Source: Gp6-AA40 sp035492455 (GTDB lineage Bacteria; Acidobacteriota; Vicinamibacteria; Vicinamibacterales; UBA2999). From it: a DNA stretch of 64,000 nt. The stretch is from NCBI GenBank assembly GCA_035492455.1, contig DATJJE010000051.1, forward strand, positions 58,524-122,523, written 5' to 3'. Made by a program: the position numbers and the translations under genes. The notes under the pieces are model-generated. The model was given only the letters and a program-made list of their open reading frames with translations. It had not been told where the DNA came from and made no database searches. Positions 25,471 through 34,080 of this stretch are shown here, piece after piece. How positions within the stretch are numbered: position 1 is the first letter of the stretch; every line of letters begins with the position of its first letter.

Positions 25471-26628
25471 ATGGGAGTCACACGGACGTTCGTCGCGCTC
25501 GTCGTTGCGGCCGCAGTCGCCGTGATCGCCTCGGCCGGCCTTCGCGCACAGGGTGGCGCGCCGGCGATGACCTTCAAGCTCGGGACCTTCGACCAGGGCG
25601 GTCGCGCATTCGTCGGACTGGTGCTGCGCGATGCGCAGATCGTGGACATCGCACGCGCCAATGCGGCCTACGAGCAAGCCAACGCGTCGGCGCAGAAGCT
25701 GACCGCACCGACTGACATGAAACAGCTCATCGCGCGCTACGACGGCGAGTGGCGGGCGCGCCTGATGGCGATCGCGCGCACGGTGCCCGCGTCGGGAGCG
25801 CCCGCGTATGTATACGCCGTCAGCGCGGTGAAGATCCTGCCGCCCGTGCGGCCAACAGTGCAGTTGAACGCTGGCGGCAACTACGTCGAGCATGAGAGCG
25901 GCATCGCTGCGAATCAGGCGCGCAGGGGCGGAGCGCCTCCGGCGGCACCCGCAGGAGGTGGCAGAGCCGCTGCGCCCGCGCCGGCCGCCGTGTCAGTACC
26001 GGGCATCTGGGAGCGCAAGCCGGGCGATACGCGCGACAACCCGTATCTATTCCTGAAAGCGCCGAACGTCATCATCGGCGCCAACGATCCGATCATCATC
26101 CCGCGCGGACGCGTCCAGATCGACTTCGAATGCGAGTTCGCCACCGTCATCGGCAAGCCCGCGCACTACGTGCCCGTCGACAAGGCGGCGGATTACATCT
26201 TCGGCTACACCGCGCATCACGACGTGTCGGATCGTGGCGGCCGCGGCGATCGCAAAATGGGCGGCTCGGACTGGTACGTGCAGAAGAACCACGATACGTT
26301 CGGCCCACTCGGTCCGTACATCGTCCCGAAGGAGTTCATCAAGGACCCGATGAACGTGCGGCACACGATGTATCTGAACGGCATGGTGATGCAGGACTCG
26401 AACACCCGCAACATGAGCCACAACATCTGGGAGATGCTCTCGTTCGGATCCAGCATCATGACGCTGAATCCCGGCGATGTGATTTCCGGGGGCAGCCCGG
26501 CCGGGACGAACATCGAGCGCGCGGATCCGCGCTGGATGCGCGCCGGCGACACCGCCAAGTGCGACATCGAAGGGATTGGGGCGCTGAACAATCCGGTCGT
26601 CGCCGAGCCGGCGACGTCGACGAAATAG
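25471..26628 (+). CDS. Exported fumarylacetoacetate hydrolase-fold protein
   Basis: 385 residues. The C-terminal two thirds match the FAH fold, including NAGGNYVEHE, FLKAPNVIIG, the metal-binding IDFECEFATVIGK and GYTAHHDVSDR, and SGGSPAGT near the end. FAH enzymes cleave or isomerise beta-diketo or hydroxy acids and are normally cytoplasmic; this one has a clear signal peptide (ALVVAAAVAVIASAGLRAQ). A low-complexity Gly-Ala-Pro insertion (about residues 148-172) interrupts the domain start. It is coupled to the diheme cytochrome. A periplasmic catabolic role is inferred. Confidence 0.82.
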   Translation: MGVTRTFVALVVAAAVAVIASAGLRAQGGAPAMTFKLGTFDQGGRAFVGLVLRDAQIVDIARANAAYEQANASAQKLTAPTDMKQLIARYDGEWRARLMAIARTVPASGAPAYVYAVSAVKILPPVRPTVQLNAGGNYVEHESGIAANQARRGGAPPAAPAGGGRAAAPAPAAVSVPGIWERKPGDTRDNPYLFLKAPNVIIGANDPIIIPRGRVQIDFECEFATVIGKPAHYVPVDKAADYIFGYTAHHDVSDRGGRGDRKMGGSDWYVQKNHDTFGPLGPYIVPKEFIKDPMNVRHTMYLNGMVMQDSNTRNMSHNIWEMLSFGSSIMTLNPGDVISGGSPAGTNIERADPRWMRAGDTAKCDIEGIGALNNPVVAEPATSTK

Positions 26629-26705
26629 CGATTCGCGATTCGTGATTAGTGATTGACCGTTGAACGTTTTCAATCACTAATCACAAATCACAAATCACAA
26701 ATCCA
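26629..26705. repeat. Mirrored word array, GTGATT family
   Basis: The gap runs from one stop codon to the opposing stop codon and is filled by the array. The left arm repeats GATTCG/GTGATT; the right arm repeats AATCAC. GTGATTAGTGATTGA (26642-26656) and TCAATCACTAATCAC (26670-26684) are perfect inverted copies around a 13-base centre. Further AATCAC copies continue to 26702. Confidence 0.85.
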
Positions 26706-27257
26706 CTAACACCGGTTCGCGTTCCCTCCGGGCACATTGCGGTATTTCGCGTGACAGTGCAGGCAGGCCGTGGCGAGTTTGTCCGCGGCCTCCAGCACCA
26801 CCTCGTCGTTCTTGGCCTGGCCCGCCTTGTAGACGCCAACAGCCGCTTCCCGCAGCTCGCCCACCCACATCTGCCAGTCGGCATTTCGAATCGGCGCCGG
26901 CTTGCCATTGCCGCACTGCCGCGGGACGAGCAGCAGGTTGGCGGTCTCCGCCATCGCCATCCCGCTGTTTTCCACCGCCTCCCATCCACCATACGAGCTG
27001 GTGAACGGGTCGGAGGATGTGGACTGGTGCGTCGCGGGCTTGAACGAGGCTGGATCATCCACCTGTGCGGTGAAGATGACGTTCGATTGCGGGTAGAGCG
27101 TGCCGCGCATCAGCTGCAGCATGGTCGCGTAGACGCGCGGCTGCTGTATTGCCGCCGCGGTGGTGCCGAGCGGAGTCGAGGGCGGGCTGGCCGGCGCCTG
27201 TGCGGATGCCGCCGCGATAAAGGTGAGGAACAGAATCACGAATGCGAAACGGAACAT
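26706..27257 (-). CDS. Monoheme cytochrome c'-like secreted protein
   Basis: 183 residues with a signal peptide (LFLTFIAAASAQ). The single heme motif CLHCH is close to the C-terminus inside a helix, as in cytochromes c' and related four-helix-bundle cytochromes; the rest is mostly helical (TMLQLMRGTLYPQSNVIFTA, ADWQMWVGELREAAVGVYKAG). It is the last gene of a seven-gene minus-strand run and likely accepts or donates electrons in the periplasm. Its stop abuts the GTGATT array. Confidence 0.75.
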   Translation of the reverse strand: MFRFAFVILFLTFIAAASAQAPASPPSTPLGTTAAAIQQPRVYATMLQLMRGTLYPQSNVIFTAQVDDPASFKPATHQSTSSDPFTSSYGGWEAVENSGMAMAETANLLLVPRQCGNGKPAPIRNADWQMWVGELREAAVGVYKAGQAKNDEVVLEAADKLATACLHCHAKYRNVPGGNANRC

Positions 27258-27287
27258 GCGCTGTCCTCCAAAATGACTCCGGCCCCA

Positions 27288-27761
27288 TCACGGGAAGCCG
27301 ATGTAGCGTCCGCCGATCGCGACGATGGTCCACAACAACAGCGACGTCATCGCCACGAGCCTGCTGCGCAGCGGCCGCGTATCGACGTCCTGTCCCATCG
27401 CCACGCGTCGATGCACCGACCACGTGAAGACGATCACCACGAACAGGGCAGCCATCTTTACCCAGAAAAACGTCAGGTAGTAGTACTTCGTCGCAAAACA
27501 CATGAACAGCAGGATGCCCGTGGCGATCATCACTGCCAGACCCCGCAGCAGCCATCGCTCCGCGTCTTGAGCAATCACCGCCGCCGGCTGATGCCGCAGG
27601 CCGAAGCCGAGCAGCCGCAGGTCCACGACCAGCACCGCGCCGCCGATGATGGCGAGGCCCATCAGATGAATCGTGGCGACGATGGGAAAGAAGATCGGCG
27701 AATCCCGCATCGCGTGAAGCGGCGCGGAATACTGCAGCCACCGGCAGAACTCCAGGAGCAT
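27288..27761 (-). CDS. Small four-helix membrane protein (DUF6644-like), paralogue A
   Basis: 157 residues with four predicted membrane helices. The segment ATIHLMGLAIIGGAVLVVDLRLLG is conserved with the upstream neighbour (IHVLTLSVFVGTALMIDLRLLG), so the two are tandem paralogues, perhaps forming a heterodimer. The intramembrane His and the cytochrome next door make a heme-b or quinone-interacting role plausible, but this is inference. ATG 27761; gaps of 17 and 30 bases to the neighbours support an operon. Confidence 0.7.
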   Translation of the reverse strand: MLLEFCRWLQYSAPLHAMRDSPIFFPIVATIHLMGLAIIGGAVLVVDLRLLGFGLRHQPAAVIAQDAERWLLRGLAVMIATGILLFMCFATKYYYLTFFWVKMAALFVVIVFTWSVHRRVAMGQDVDTRPLRSRLVAMTSLLLWTIVAIGGRYIGFP

Positions 27762-27778
27762 GGGAACCGGGATGCCTT

Positions 27779-28282
27779 CTAGCCGAACCAGTAGTCCTGA
27801 TACGCCATCATCCGACCCGCGGTGATGATGAGCGCCAGCAGGACGAGCGAGACCACACCTACCATGCGCACGCGCCGCGGTGGTACGGGATCGACGTCCC
27901 AGTCACCAACGCGGCGGTAGACGCTGAGCCGGAACAGCGCCACGTTGACCACCGCCAACAGCAGCGCCGCCATCTTGAAGCGGAAGAACACATTCGTGTA
28001 GCGCATCACCGGCGCGGCGTAGAAGAGCAGCGCGCCGGTGATCACCATGACGAGGAAACCTGCTTCGCTCCAGGGGAAGAGACGCGCGACCACCTGCGAC
28101 ACCGGCACCCGGATCATCGTCTTGCCGAGCAGCCGCAGGTCGATCATCAGCGCGGTCCCGACGAACACGCTCAGCGTGAGCACGTGAATCATCAGGACGA
28201 GCAGAAACACGTACCGCGATTCGTGCAGCTCGATGCTCCACGACGTCGTGCCGAGCCACTCGAAGAACCGGAAGAGGCTCAC
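27779..28282 (-). CDS. Small four-helix membrane protein (DUF6644-like), paralogue B
   Basis: 167 residues, four predicted membrane helices, starting GTG 28282. It shares the H-x(n)-G-x(n)-DLRLLG signature with paralogue A and has the same length and topology. A short acidic loop (GDWDVDPVPPRR) joins helices three and four, matching GQDVDTRPLRSR in the other copy. It lies between DUF6152 and paralogue A. Possible membrane anchor passing electrons to the downstream c'-like cytochrome; not shown by sequence alone. Confidence 0.7.
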   Translation of the reverse strand: MSLFRFFEWLGTTSWSIELHESRYVFLLVLMIHVLTLSVFVGTALMIDLRLLGKTMIRVPVSQVVARLFPWSEAGFLVMVITGALLFYAAPVMRYTNVFFRFKMAALLLAVVNVALFRLSVYRRVGDWDVDPVPPRRVRMVGVVSLVLLALIITAGRMMAYQDYWFG

Positions 28283-28302
28283 CGAGGCGGAGGCCCTGCC
28301 TC

Positions 28303-28731
28303 CTATTCCTTCTTCGGCGTCGGGTTGCCGTCGGCGCCAGGCGCCGAGCCGCCCATGAAGACCTTGCGGCCGTCGAGGTACTCGACGAAGACGCCGACGC
28401 CCTTCGGCTCACCGCTCTTTGCCTGATAGCCGAACAGCTTAATCTCCGTGCCGATCGGCAGGCTGGTCTTGGTGATGCCGTTGCGCAGCAGGTTCGTCGG
28501 AGGTCCACCCTCGATGCCCCAGTTCGTCACGGTGCCGTCCTGGCCCTTGACGTCGATCCAAATCCACGCATGGGGGTTCACGAGCTCGACCTTCGTGACC
28601 GTTCCCTGCAGGTTGATCGGGTGGTTCTCGTCAAACGCGGCGGCGAACGAGTGATGCGCACGCGCCGGCACCGCAGCCAGCAGCAGACCCAGGGCAGCTA
28701 TAACGCCGAGAATTTTCACAGTCATCCGCAT
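28303..28731 (-). CDS. DUF6152 family secreted protein
   Basis: 142 residues, signal peptide cleaved after ARA, followed directly by HHSFAAAFDENHPINLQGTVTKVE and PHAWIWIDV. Compared with the copy at 11765-12163 it has a longer C-terminal extension (FVEYLDGRKVFMGGSAPG). It follows two SGVW-family genes and precedes two membrane proteins, again linking DUF6152 to that family. Function unknown. Confidence 0.85.
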   Translation of the reverse strand: MRMTVKILGVIAALGLLLAAVPARAHHSFAAAFDENHPINLQGTVTKVELVNPHAWIWIDVKGQDGTVTNWGIEGGPPTNLLRNGITKTSLPIGTEIKLFGYQAKSGEPKGVGVFVEYLDGRKVFMGGSAPGADGNPTPKKE

Positions 28732-28748
28732 CTGGTGCTCTCCTTCTA

Positions 28749-29885
28749 TTATTCGGGCGCGCCATTACCGCGCAGATCGCGTACTCCCTCGCGGAAGCGG
28801 ATCTGCGTGCCTGTCACCACATTAATCAACCCGTAGTTCTGCTCGTGGCAGGCAAACTCGTAAATCATCGACGGATCGACCCGCGGCATCGTCGTATCCA
28901 CTGACCAGGGCCGCGTCCAGGTTTTCGGATCGGTGACGGTGTACTGATAGCGCATGGTATTCGGACCGACCCGCGTGAACCGTTCCACGAGCTGAAGCTG
29001 ATCGGTGGATCCTTGGAAGTTGGTCGCCGGCTTCGGGTCGAAGAAATTCGTGGTCTCCACAACCAGCGTGTTGCCCTCCCAGTGGCCGCGCGAGTCGCCC
29101 AGCCACTGCCGGACCTGTGAGGGGACGTGCGGCCGGTTGTCGGTCGGGATGATGCGCACGTCGTTGTTGGACTGCATGACAATTGTCACGTAGCCCGGAC
29201 TCTGGAAGAAGAACGCCTCCGCGGTGACGCCAGCGGCTGTCGCCGCCGAATCGGCTCCCGGCATTCCGCCACGGACGAGGGGAATGGCGCCTAGGCCGAG
29301 GACGCATCGTGTGTAGAGATTGCCGAAGGTCTTGACCCCGAGCATCGGATCCATCTGCCGCGCGGCAGCCGCCGCTGCCTGGCGCCGCTGCTGCGCCTCC
29401 GGCGTGAGCGGGGGGAGTCGACCGTTCTTCGGATCGACGATGAGCGAGGTGCGCAGGTTCGGCGTCGCGCCGCCTTGCCATGCGTCCATCGCATATTCCT
29501 TCCAGTCGTAGTGCACGGTCCGCGGGTCAACTTCCGCATCCGATTCCGCGGCCTTCTTGTACTCGGCGATCGCTTCTTCTTCGGTGTAGAACTCCTTGTC
29601 GCCAAGCTCCGTCGGCCGCTGCAGCCGCGTGTACGTGGCGGTCAGCCACACTCCGCTGATGTCCGGTTCGCCCCACGACTTCTTGGGCACGGTGTAATTC
29701 TTCAACTCGACCGACTTCTTGAACGCATCGGCCGAGGCCTTGATGGCCGCATCCGTGTTGGTGGTGGTCGGCGGCAGCGCCTTCTTGGTCCCGGCCGGCG
29801 CCTGCGCGAGCAGAACCGTCATGGACAGAGACATCACCGTTGCGAGCGTCGCTGCGCCCGCCATCCACAGCATTCGATTGCGCAT
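28749..29885 (-). CDS. Secreted SGVW-family protein, long form
   Basis: 378 residues from ATG 29885, chosen because GAGGAG lies eight bases upstream; ATG 29891 and GTG 29894 are too close to it. After the export signal the protein has PDISGVWLTATY, GHWEGNTLVVETTNF, QLQLVERFTRVGPNTMRYQYTVTDPKTWTRPW and a late FACHEQNYG. An extra 100-residue helical insertion (EEEAIAEYKKAAESDAEVDPR to QRRQAAAAAARQMD) distinguishes it from the shorter copies. Third gene of the minus-strand run begun by a receptor. Function unknown. Confidence 0.7.
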   Translation of the reverse strand: MRNRMLWMAGAATLATVMSLSMTVLLAQAPAGTKKALPPTTTNTDAAIKASADAFKKSVELKNYTVPKKSWGEPDISGVWLTATYTRLQRPTELGDKEFYTEEEAIAEYKKAAESDAEVDPRTVHYDWKEYAMDAWQGGATPNLRTSLIVDPKNGRLPPLTPEAQQRRQAAAAAARQMDPMLGVKTFGNLYTRCVLGLGAIPLVRGGMPGADSAATAAGVTAEAFFFQSPGYVTIVMQSNNDVRIIPTDNRPHVPSQVRQWLGDSRGHWEGNTLVVETTNFFDPKPATNFQGSTDQLQLVERFTRVGPNTMRYQYTVTDPKTWTRPWSVDTTMPRVDPSMIYEFACHEQNYGLINVVTGTQIRFREGVRDLRGNGAPE

Positions 29886-29901
29886 GTGCATCACTCCTCT
29901 G

Positions 29902-30837
29902 TCACCGCGACGAACGATTCGGCGGGTTGTAAAGACCGAGCGGCGTGTACATCATCTCTTCGACGAACGGCACGCAGTTGAACTCCAGCAGCTGGGCGTT
30001 GGCCTCGAGGCGGCGATAGACGGGGAAGCTGACCTTCCACGGCCGCGTGTAGACGGCCGGGTCTTCAATCGTCGCCTCGTACATCATGTGGTCGCGGCCG
30101 CGCGGGGTCCAGCGCTCCACAACATGCGCCGTATCGCTGAAGAAGTTGCCCGCGCGATCGAGCCACTGATGGCCGTTGAAGCCAGTCACGTCGATGACCA
30201 GCGTATCGCCTTCCCAGCGGCCGTTGGACCATCCCATCCAGGAATCGACCGGCGCGTCCTGATGCTTGTCCATGAACACCGTGCGCATTGCGCCTTTGTA
30301 CTCGTAGACCATCAGGATTTGATCCCGGTTCTGGAAAATCTGAAACGGGAACGGCATGTAGTTGGCACGCGGCACACCGGGCCGAAAGCACTGCAGTTCG
30401 GTGTCGCCCGTGTCGAAGCGGTGCGGATCGTTGGTGACCTTCACCAGCATCCGGTTCTTGAAGTTATCTTCCCTCTTTTTCAGCGCCTCGGGCTTATACG
30501 GGATCGTTCCGCCTTCGACGATGCCCATTCCTGCGGGCTCGGCGCCCCACGCCCCCATCAGCTCGGGACGCGGACCGGGCTTCGCGTTGTGTGCCTCGAT
30601 GTCGTAGTTGGCGCTGGTGATGGCCTGCCAGATCCCGTTCAGATTCGGATGGCCATCGTCGGTCCGCGCGAGCCCCGTCGCAGCCTGACGTGCCGGCGGG
30701 GTCGCCGCAGGCCGTGCCGCCGCAGGTTGCGCCTGCCGCGCCGCCGCAGGTGCCGGCGCCTGTCCCTGGATTGACGCCGCAGCGATAAACGCGATCGCGG
30801 CGACAAGTACCGAAATCCCAGTCCGCCTGATACGCAT
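29902..30837 (-). CDS. Secreted SGVW-family protein with Ala/Pro linker
   Basis: 311 residues from ATG 30837, with GGAGG seven bases before it. A signal peptide ends near IQGQ and is followed by an Ala-Pro-rich stretch (to about residue 55). The module then reads HPNLNGIWQ, FMDKHQD, WSNGRWEGDTLVIDVTGFNGHQWLD, VVERWTPRGRDHMMYEATIEDPAVYTRPW and LEFNCVPFVEE. It sits directly behind a receptor, like the copy at 19184. Function unknown. Confidence 0.7.
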   Translation of the reverse strand: MRIRRTGISVLVAAIAFIAAASIQGQAPAPAAARQAQPAAARPAATPPARQAATGLARTDDGHPNLNGIWQAITSANYDIEAHNAKPGPRPELMGAWGAEPAGMGIVEGGTIPYKPEALKKREDNFKNRMLVKVTNDPHRFDTGDTELQCFRPGVPRANYMPFPFQIFQNRDQILMVYEYKGAMRTVFMDKHQDAPVDSWMGWSNGRWEGDTLVIDVTGFNGHQWLDRAGNFFSDTAHVVERWTPRGRDHMMYEATIEDPAVYTRPWKVSFPVYRRLEANAQLLEFNCVPFVEEMMYTPLGLYNPPNRSSR

Positions 30838-30856
30838 CACGTCCCCTCCCGGTCCC

Positions 30857-33800
30857 TCAGAAATCGAGCTGTGCGCCCACTCTCAATAGCCGTGGACTTA
30901 GAACCTGCGCCGCGTTCAGCCACGACGTCCCGTACGTCGGCGTCATGCTGAGCACGCTGTTCGCGTTGAAGATGTTGTAGATGTCGAGGCTGCCGCGCAG
31001 CCGTGCGGTTCCCATCATGCGGAACGAGCGCGACACCCGCAGGTCCACCTGCGTGAGACGCGGCTCGAACATCGTGTTCGGCGGAATCAACTCGGTGCGC
31101 ACGGTCTGGGTGCAGGTACCCGTCGCCGGGCACGCCGCCAGGCTGCGGCCAAGGACACTTTGAATCTGCGCGTTCGAGATCACGTAGCTCGCCGTGATCG
31201 GGATGCCCGGGCTGTTCTGCACGATGGCGCTGGTCTCGATGTCGTACGGCAGCGGATAGACCGCGAGGAACTTCAGCTGCGTACCCGACGACCATGGCGG
31301 CGAGACGTGGCAGAAGTCCGAGTTGCGTGGCACCGTCGACGTCGCCGGTAGCGCCGGGACGTTCAGAAACACCGGCGCTGTCAGCGACGCGTTGTCGTTG
31401 ACATAACAGTTGTCCGTCACCGTGCGGCCAAGGCTCAAGCCACCGGAGAACTGTCCGCCACGACCATACCGCCCGTTCAGCGTCACGTCCACGCCGTTGT
31501 ACACCTGCGTCTGCCCGCCGTAATTCGACGCCTGTGTGACCAGATTGTCAACTCGCCCGAAAAAGGCCGGCTTTACATCGTACAGGCCGCAGATCTGGTT
31601 GCCCCCGCCGCCCGGCAGGCGGCTGTCTTTTGGCGCCGTGATGCAATACGAGTCGTAGCCGGACGCCGGAATAGCCTGGTTATTTGTGGCGAGAAATCCT
31701 CCGTACCACGTCCGGAAGTAGCCGACGTTCAGAGCTAATCCCTGAGCCAGCTGATGCTGGAAGGAAAGCGACGCCTGCCAGTTATAGAACTGCTTGTTGA
31801 AACCGGTGAGCGAATCGGGCGCGTTGCGCGTCGACAGGCGAGGCCGGCCGAAGTTCTGATCCGACCACGCGCCGCACTCGCCGTTGGCCGCCGGGTTCAG
31901 CTGATCGCAGTCCGGAATGAAGTTGCCGCTGCGCGGGTCGCCTCCGCCGAACGTCGTGTCGTTCCACGAGCGATTCGTCGTCAGCGAGAACAGGTTCGCC
32001 GGGTTCGCCGGTGAGACGCGGATGATGTCCGGGTAACGGCCAATCGATCCTTTCAACGCGGTTTTCCCTGTCCCGAACAGGTCCAGAGCGCCGCCGATAC
32101 GCGGGCTCAGATTCCGCCAGTGAGGGATGTGCTCCGCGGCAGGAATGCGCCGTTCAGGAACGAAGAATCCCGCCGGCGAGACGAGCTCGGGGCTCGACAT
32201 GTCGATGTCGTTGTAGCGCAGCCCGAGGTTCACAGTGACGCGGTGGATGGTCCACTGATCCTGCGCGTAAACCGCTGCGTCGAGCGCGGACTCTTCGAAG
32301 TGCGTCGGCGTCGCCAGCAGTTGCAGCGAGACGGGGCGCTGGTTGTTGAACGTGTAGAGGATGGCGCGGTTCGCCATGAACAGGTCGGACCCGTACTTCT
32401 TGTTGTCGCCGGTCGAGAGCTCGCGCAGATTGACGCCTGTCTTGAAGTTGTGCGACCCGGTAACGTACGCCAGCGCAAACTGCTGGTGATACTGACGGCG
32501 CGGCAGCGTCGAATACGAGGAACCGCCGGCCGTCGCTCCGTAGGCCGCGCCGTACTTCAAGTCCACCGACTGCTCGGTGATCTGGATGCTGTTGGTGTCC
32601 ACCCCCTCGCCGCGCGTGTTCGTCTGAGTGATGTGATTGATGCCCCCGGCAGCGGTCAGCAGAATGCGACTCGTGATCGGATTCGTCCACGTCGCGGTGA
32701 CGTTGTAGTCCGGTTCGTACTCGTGCGCCGTCGCCGCTTCCGGCGTCACCAGCGATCCACCCTGCGGACGGAACAGCGCGTACACGCAGTTGCAGTTGTG
32801 CTGGAACGATCCGCCGACGACGATCTTGTTCTTGTCCGTCGCCTGCAGCGTCAGTCGAACGCTGTAGTCACGGTAGAAGTCGTTGCTGGATGCCGGTCGG
32901 CTGAAGTCCGGCTCGTAGAGCATGCTCTGCGGCTGGTGCAGCTTGTTCCAGTAAATCCCCGCGGCATACTGCTGTGTGATGCTCTTGCGCGCCGCAGCAA
33001 AGAACCACATCCTGTTCTGTTTGATCGGGCCGCCGACGCCGGCCGCTGCCTCGACGAACTTCTTGATCGATGCCAGACCCGTCGTGGCTGCGTTCAACCC
33101 GCGCGCGAGCAGCTTGTCGTCGATGTTGTTGCTCTGGAGGTCGGGCCCCGTATAGGCGAAGTTGGCCGTGCCCGAAAAGATGTTTCCGCCGTCTTTCGGG
33201 ATCATGTTCAGCTGCACGCCACCGGTATCGCGGTCCGCACCGATGCCGGTCGTCTCGGCGACGACTTCCTGGAACGTCACCCCATTCCACACGAAGACGC
33301 CAGTGTTGCTCGCGGCCATCTCCGTGTTCATCCCATCGATGACAGGCTGCGCGTTCGGCGCGCCATGAATGGCAAAGCGTGTCTGCGATCGATCGCTCAG
33401 CGCACCCGACGAGCGATCGCCTTCGTTGTTCAAGACCGCGCCCGGCAGCACGGAGATCAATGTCGAGAGCCGTCCGTTTCCGGGCAGCGCCTCCAGCGTT
33501 TCCGACGCGTACTGCGTCTGCGCGCGGGCATTGCGCGTGTCCACGAGCGGTGCCTCGCCGGACACGGTGATCGTTTCAGAGACGTTGCCGAGCTGAAGCT
33601 CGACATCGACAGTGGCCGTGAACTCCGCACGCAGTTCGATGCCAGTACGTTTCACGGTGGTGAAACCCGGCAGCGTGAACGTGACCGTGTATGGGCCGGG
33701 GCGTAGATCGGTGATGCGGTAAAGCCCCTGTGCGTCTGTGACGACGGATCGAACCTGCTCGATCAGGGCGGGGCTGCTTGCCTCAACCGTGACGCCGGGC

Positions 33801-33916
33801 AGAACGGCGCCCGACGGATCCCGAACAACTCCGGTGAGGCTGCTTTGCGCCAACACGATGGCCGGCGCGATTACGAGGCTCCAGACGACGAACGAGGCGA
33901 TCCGCACGATCTTCAT
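30857..33916 (-). CDS. TonB-dependent receptor, Oar-like
   Basis: 1019 residues, signal peptide ending VLAQ. The carboxypeptidase-regulatory domain (SSLTGVVRDPSGAVLPGVTVEA...LYRITDLRPGPYTVTF) leads to a plug and a barrel ending VGAQLDF. It is a close paralogue of the receptor at 16070-19141: the two keep the same order of blocks over their whole length. It heads the minus-strand run of two SGVW proteins, DUF6152, two membrane proteins and a c'-like cytochrome, so an uptake-plus-redox module is suggested. No strong promoter is visible in the 164-base divergent gap. Confidence 0.9.
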   Translation of the reverse strand: MKIVRIASFVVWSLVIAPAIVLAQSSLTGVVRDPSGAVLPGVTVEASSPALIEQVRSVVTDAQGLYRITDLRPGPYTVTFTLPGFTTVKRTGIELRAEFTATVDVELQLGNVSETITVSGEAPLVDTRNARAQTQYASETLEALPGNGRLSTLISVLPGAVLNNEGDRSSGALSDRSQTRFAIHGAPNAQPVIDGMNTEMAASNTGVFVWNGVTFQEVVAETTGIGADRDTGGVQLNMIPKDGGNIFSGTANFAYTGPDLQSNNIDDKLLARGLNAATTGLASIKKFVEAAAGVGGPIKQNRMWFFAAARKSITQQYAAGIYWNKLHQPQSMLYEPDFSRPASSNDFYRDYSVRLTLQATDKNKIVVGGSFQHNCNCVYALFRPQGGSLVTPEAATAHEYEPDYNVTATWTNPITSRILLTAAGGINHITQTNTRGEGVDTNSIQITEQSVDLKYGAAYGATAGGSSYSTLPRRQYHQQFALAYVTGSHNFKTGVNLRELSTGDNKKYGSDLFMANRAILYTFNNQRPVSLQLLATPTHFEESALDAAVYAQDQWTIHRVTVNLGLRYNDIDMSSPELVSPAGFFVPERRIPAAEHIPHWRNLSPRIGGALDLFGTGKTALKGSIGRYPDIIRVSPANPANLFSLTTNRSWNDTTFGGGDPRSGNFIPDCDQLNPAANGECGAWSDQNFGRPRLSTRNAPDSLTGFNKQFYNWQASLSFQHQLAQGLALNVGYFRTWYGGFLATNNQAIPASGYDSYCITAPKDSRLPGGGGNQICGLYDVKPAFFGRVDNLVTQASNYGGQTQVYNGVDVTLNGRYGRGGQFSGGLSLGRTVTDNCYVNDNASLTAPVFLNVPALPATSTVPRNSDFCHVSPPWSSGTQLKFLAVYPLPYDIETSAIVQNSPGIPITASYVISNAQIQSVLGRSLAACPATGTCTQTVRTELIPPNTMFEPRLTQVDLRVSRSFRMMGTARLRGSLDIYNIFNANSVLSMTPTYGTSWLNAAQVLSPRLLRVGAQLDF

Positions 33917-34080
33917 GGGTGGTGGCCCTCATCGGTCCCCGCGAACTGTCAAATCGAGTGGTTATGGCCCGGACGTGTACCCCTTGATATCTATTGGTCA
34001 CCGGCGTTGTAGCACTCCACCTAGCGGTGGTCAAGAGGAGTACACTTGCCCTTCCTCAATTGCCGGAAGGAGGGTCGCGC

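Noticed and set aside
32120..33706. Plus-strand frame of 528 codons
   Set aside because: Antisense to the third receptor; no homology-like motif and shadow composition.
33917..34080. Strong divergent promoters between receptor and NHL gene
   Set aside because: Only poor partial matches to -35 and -10 (TTGATA then TTGTAG) can be found.
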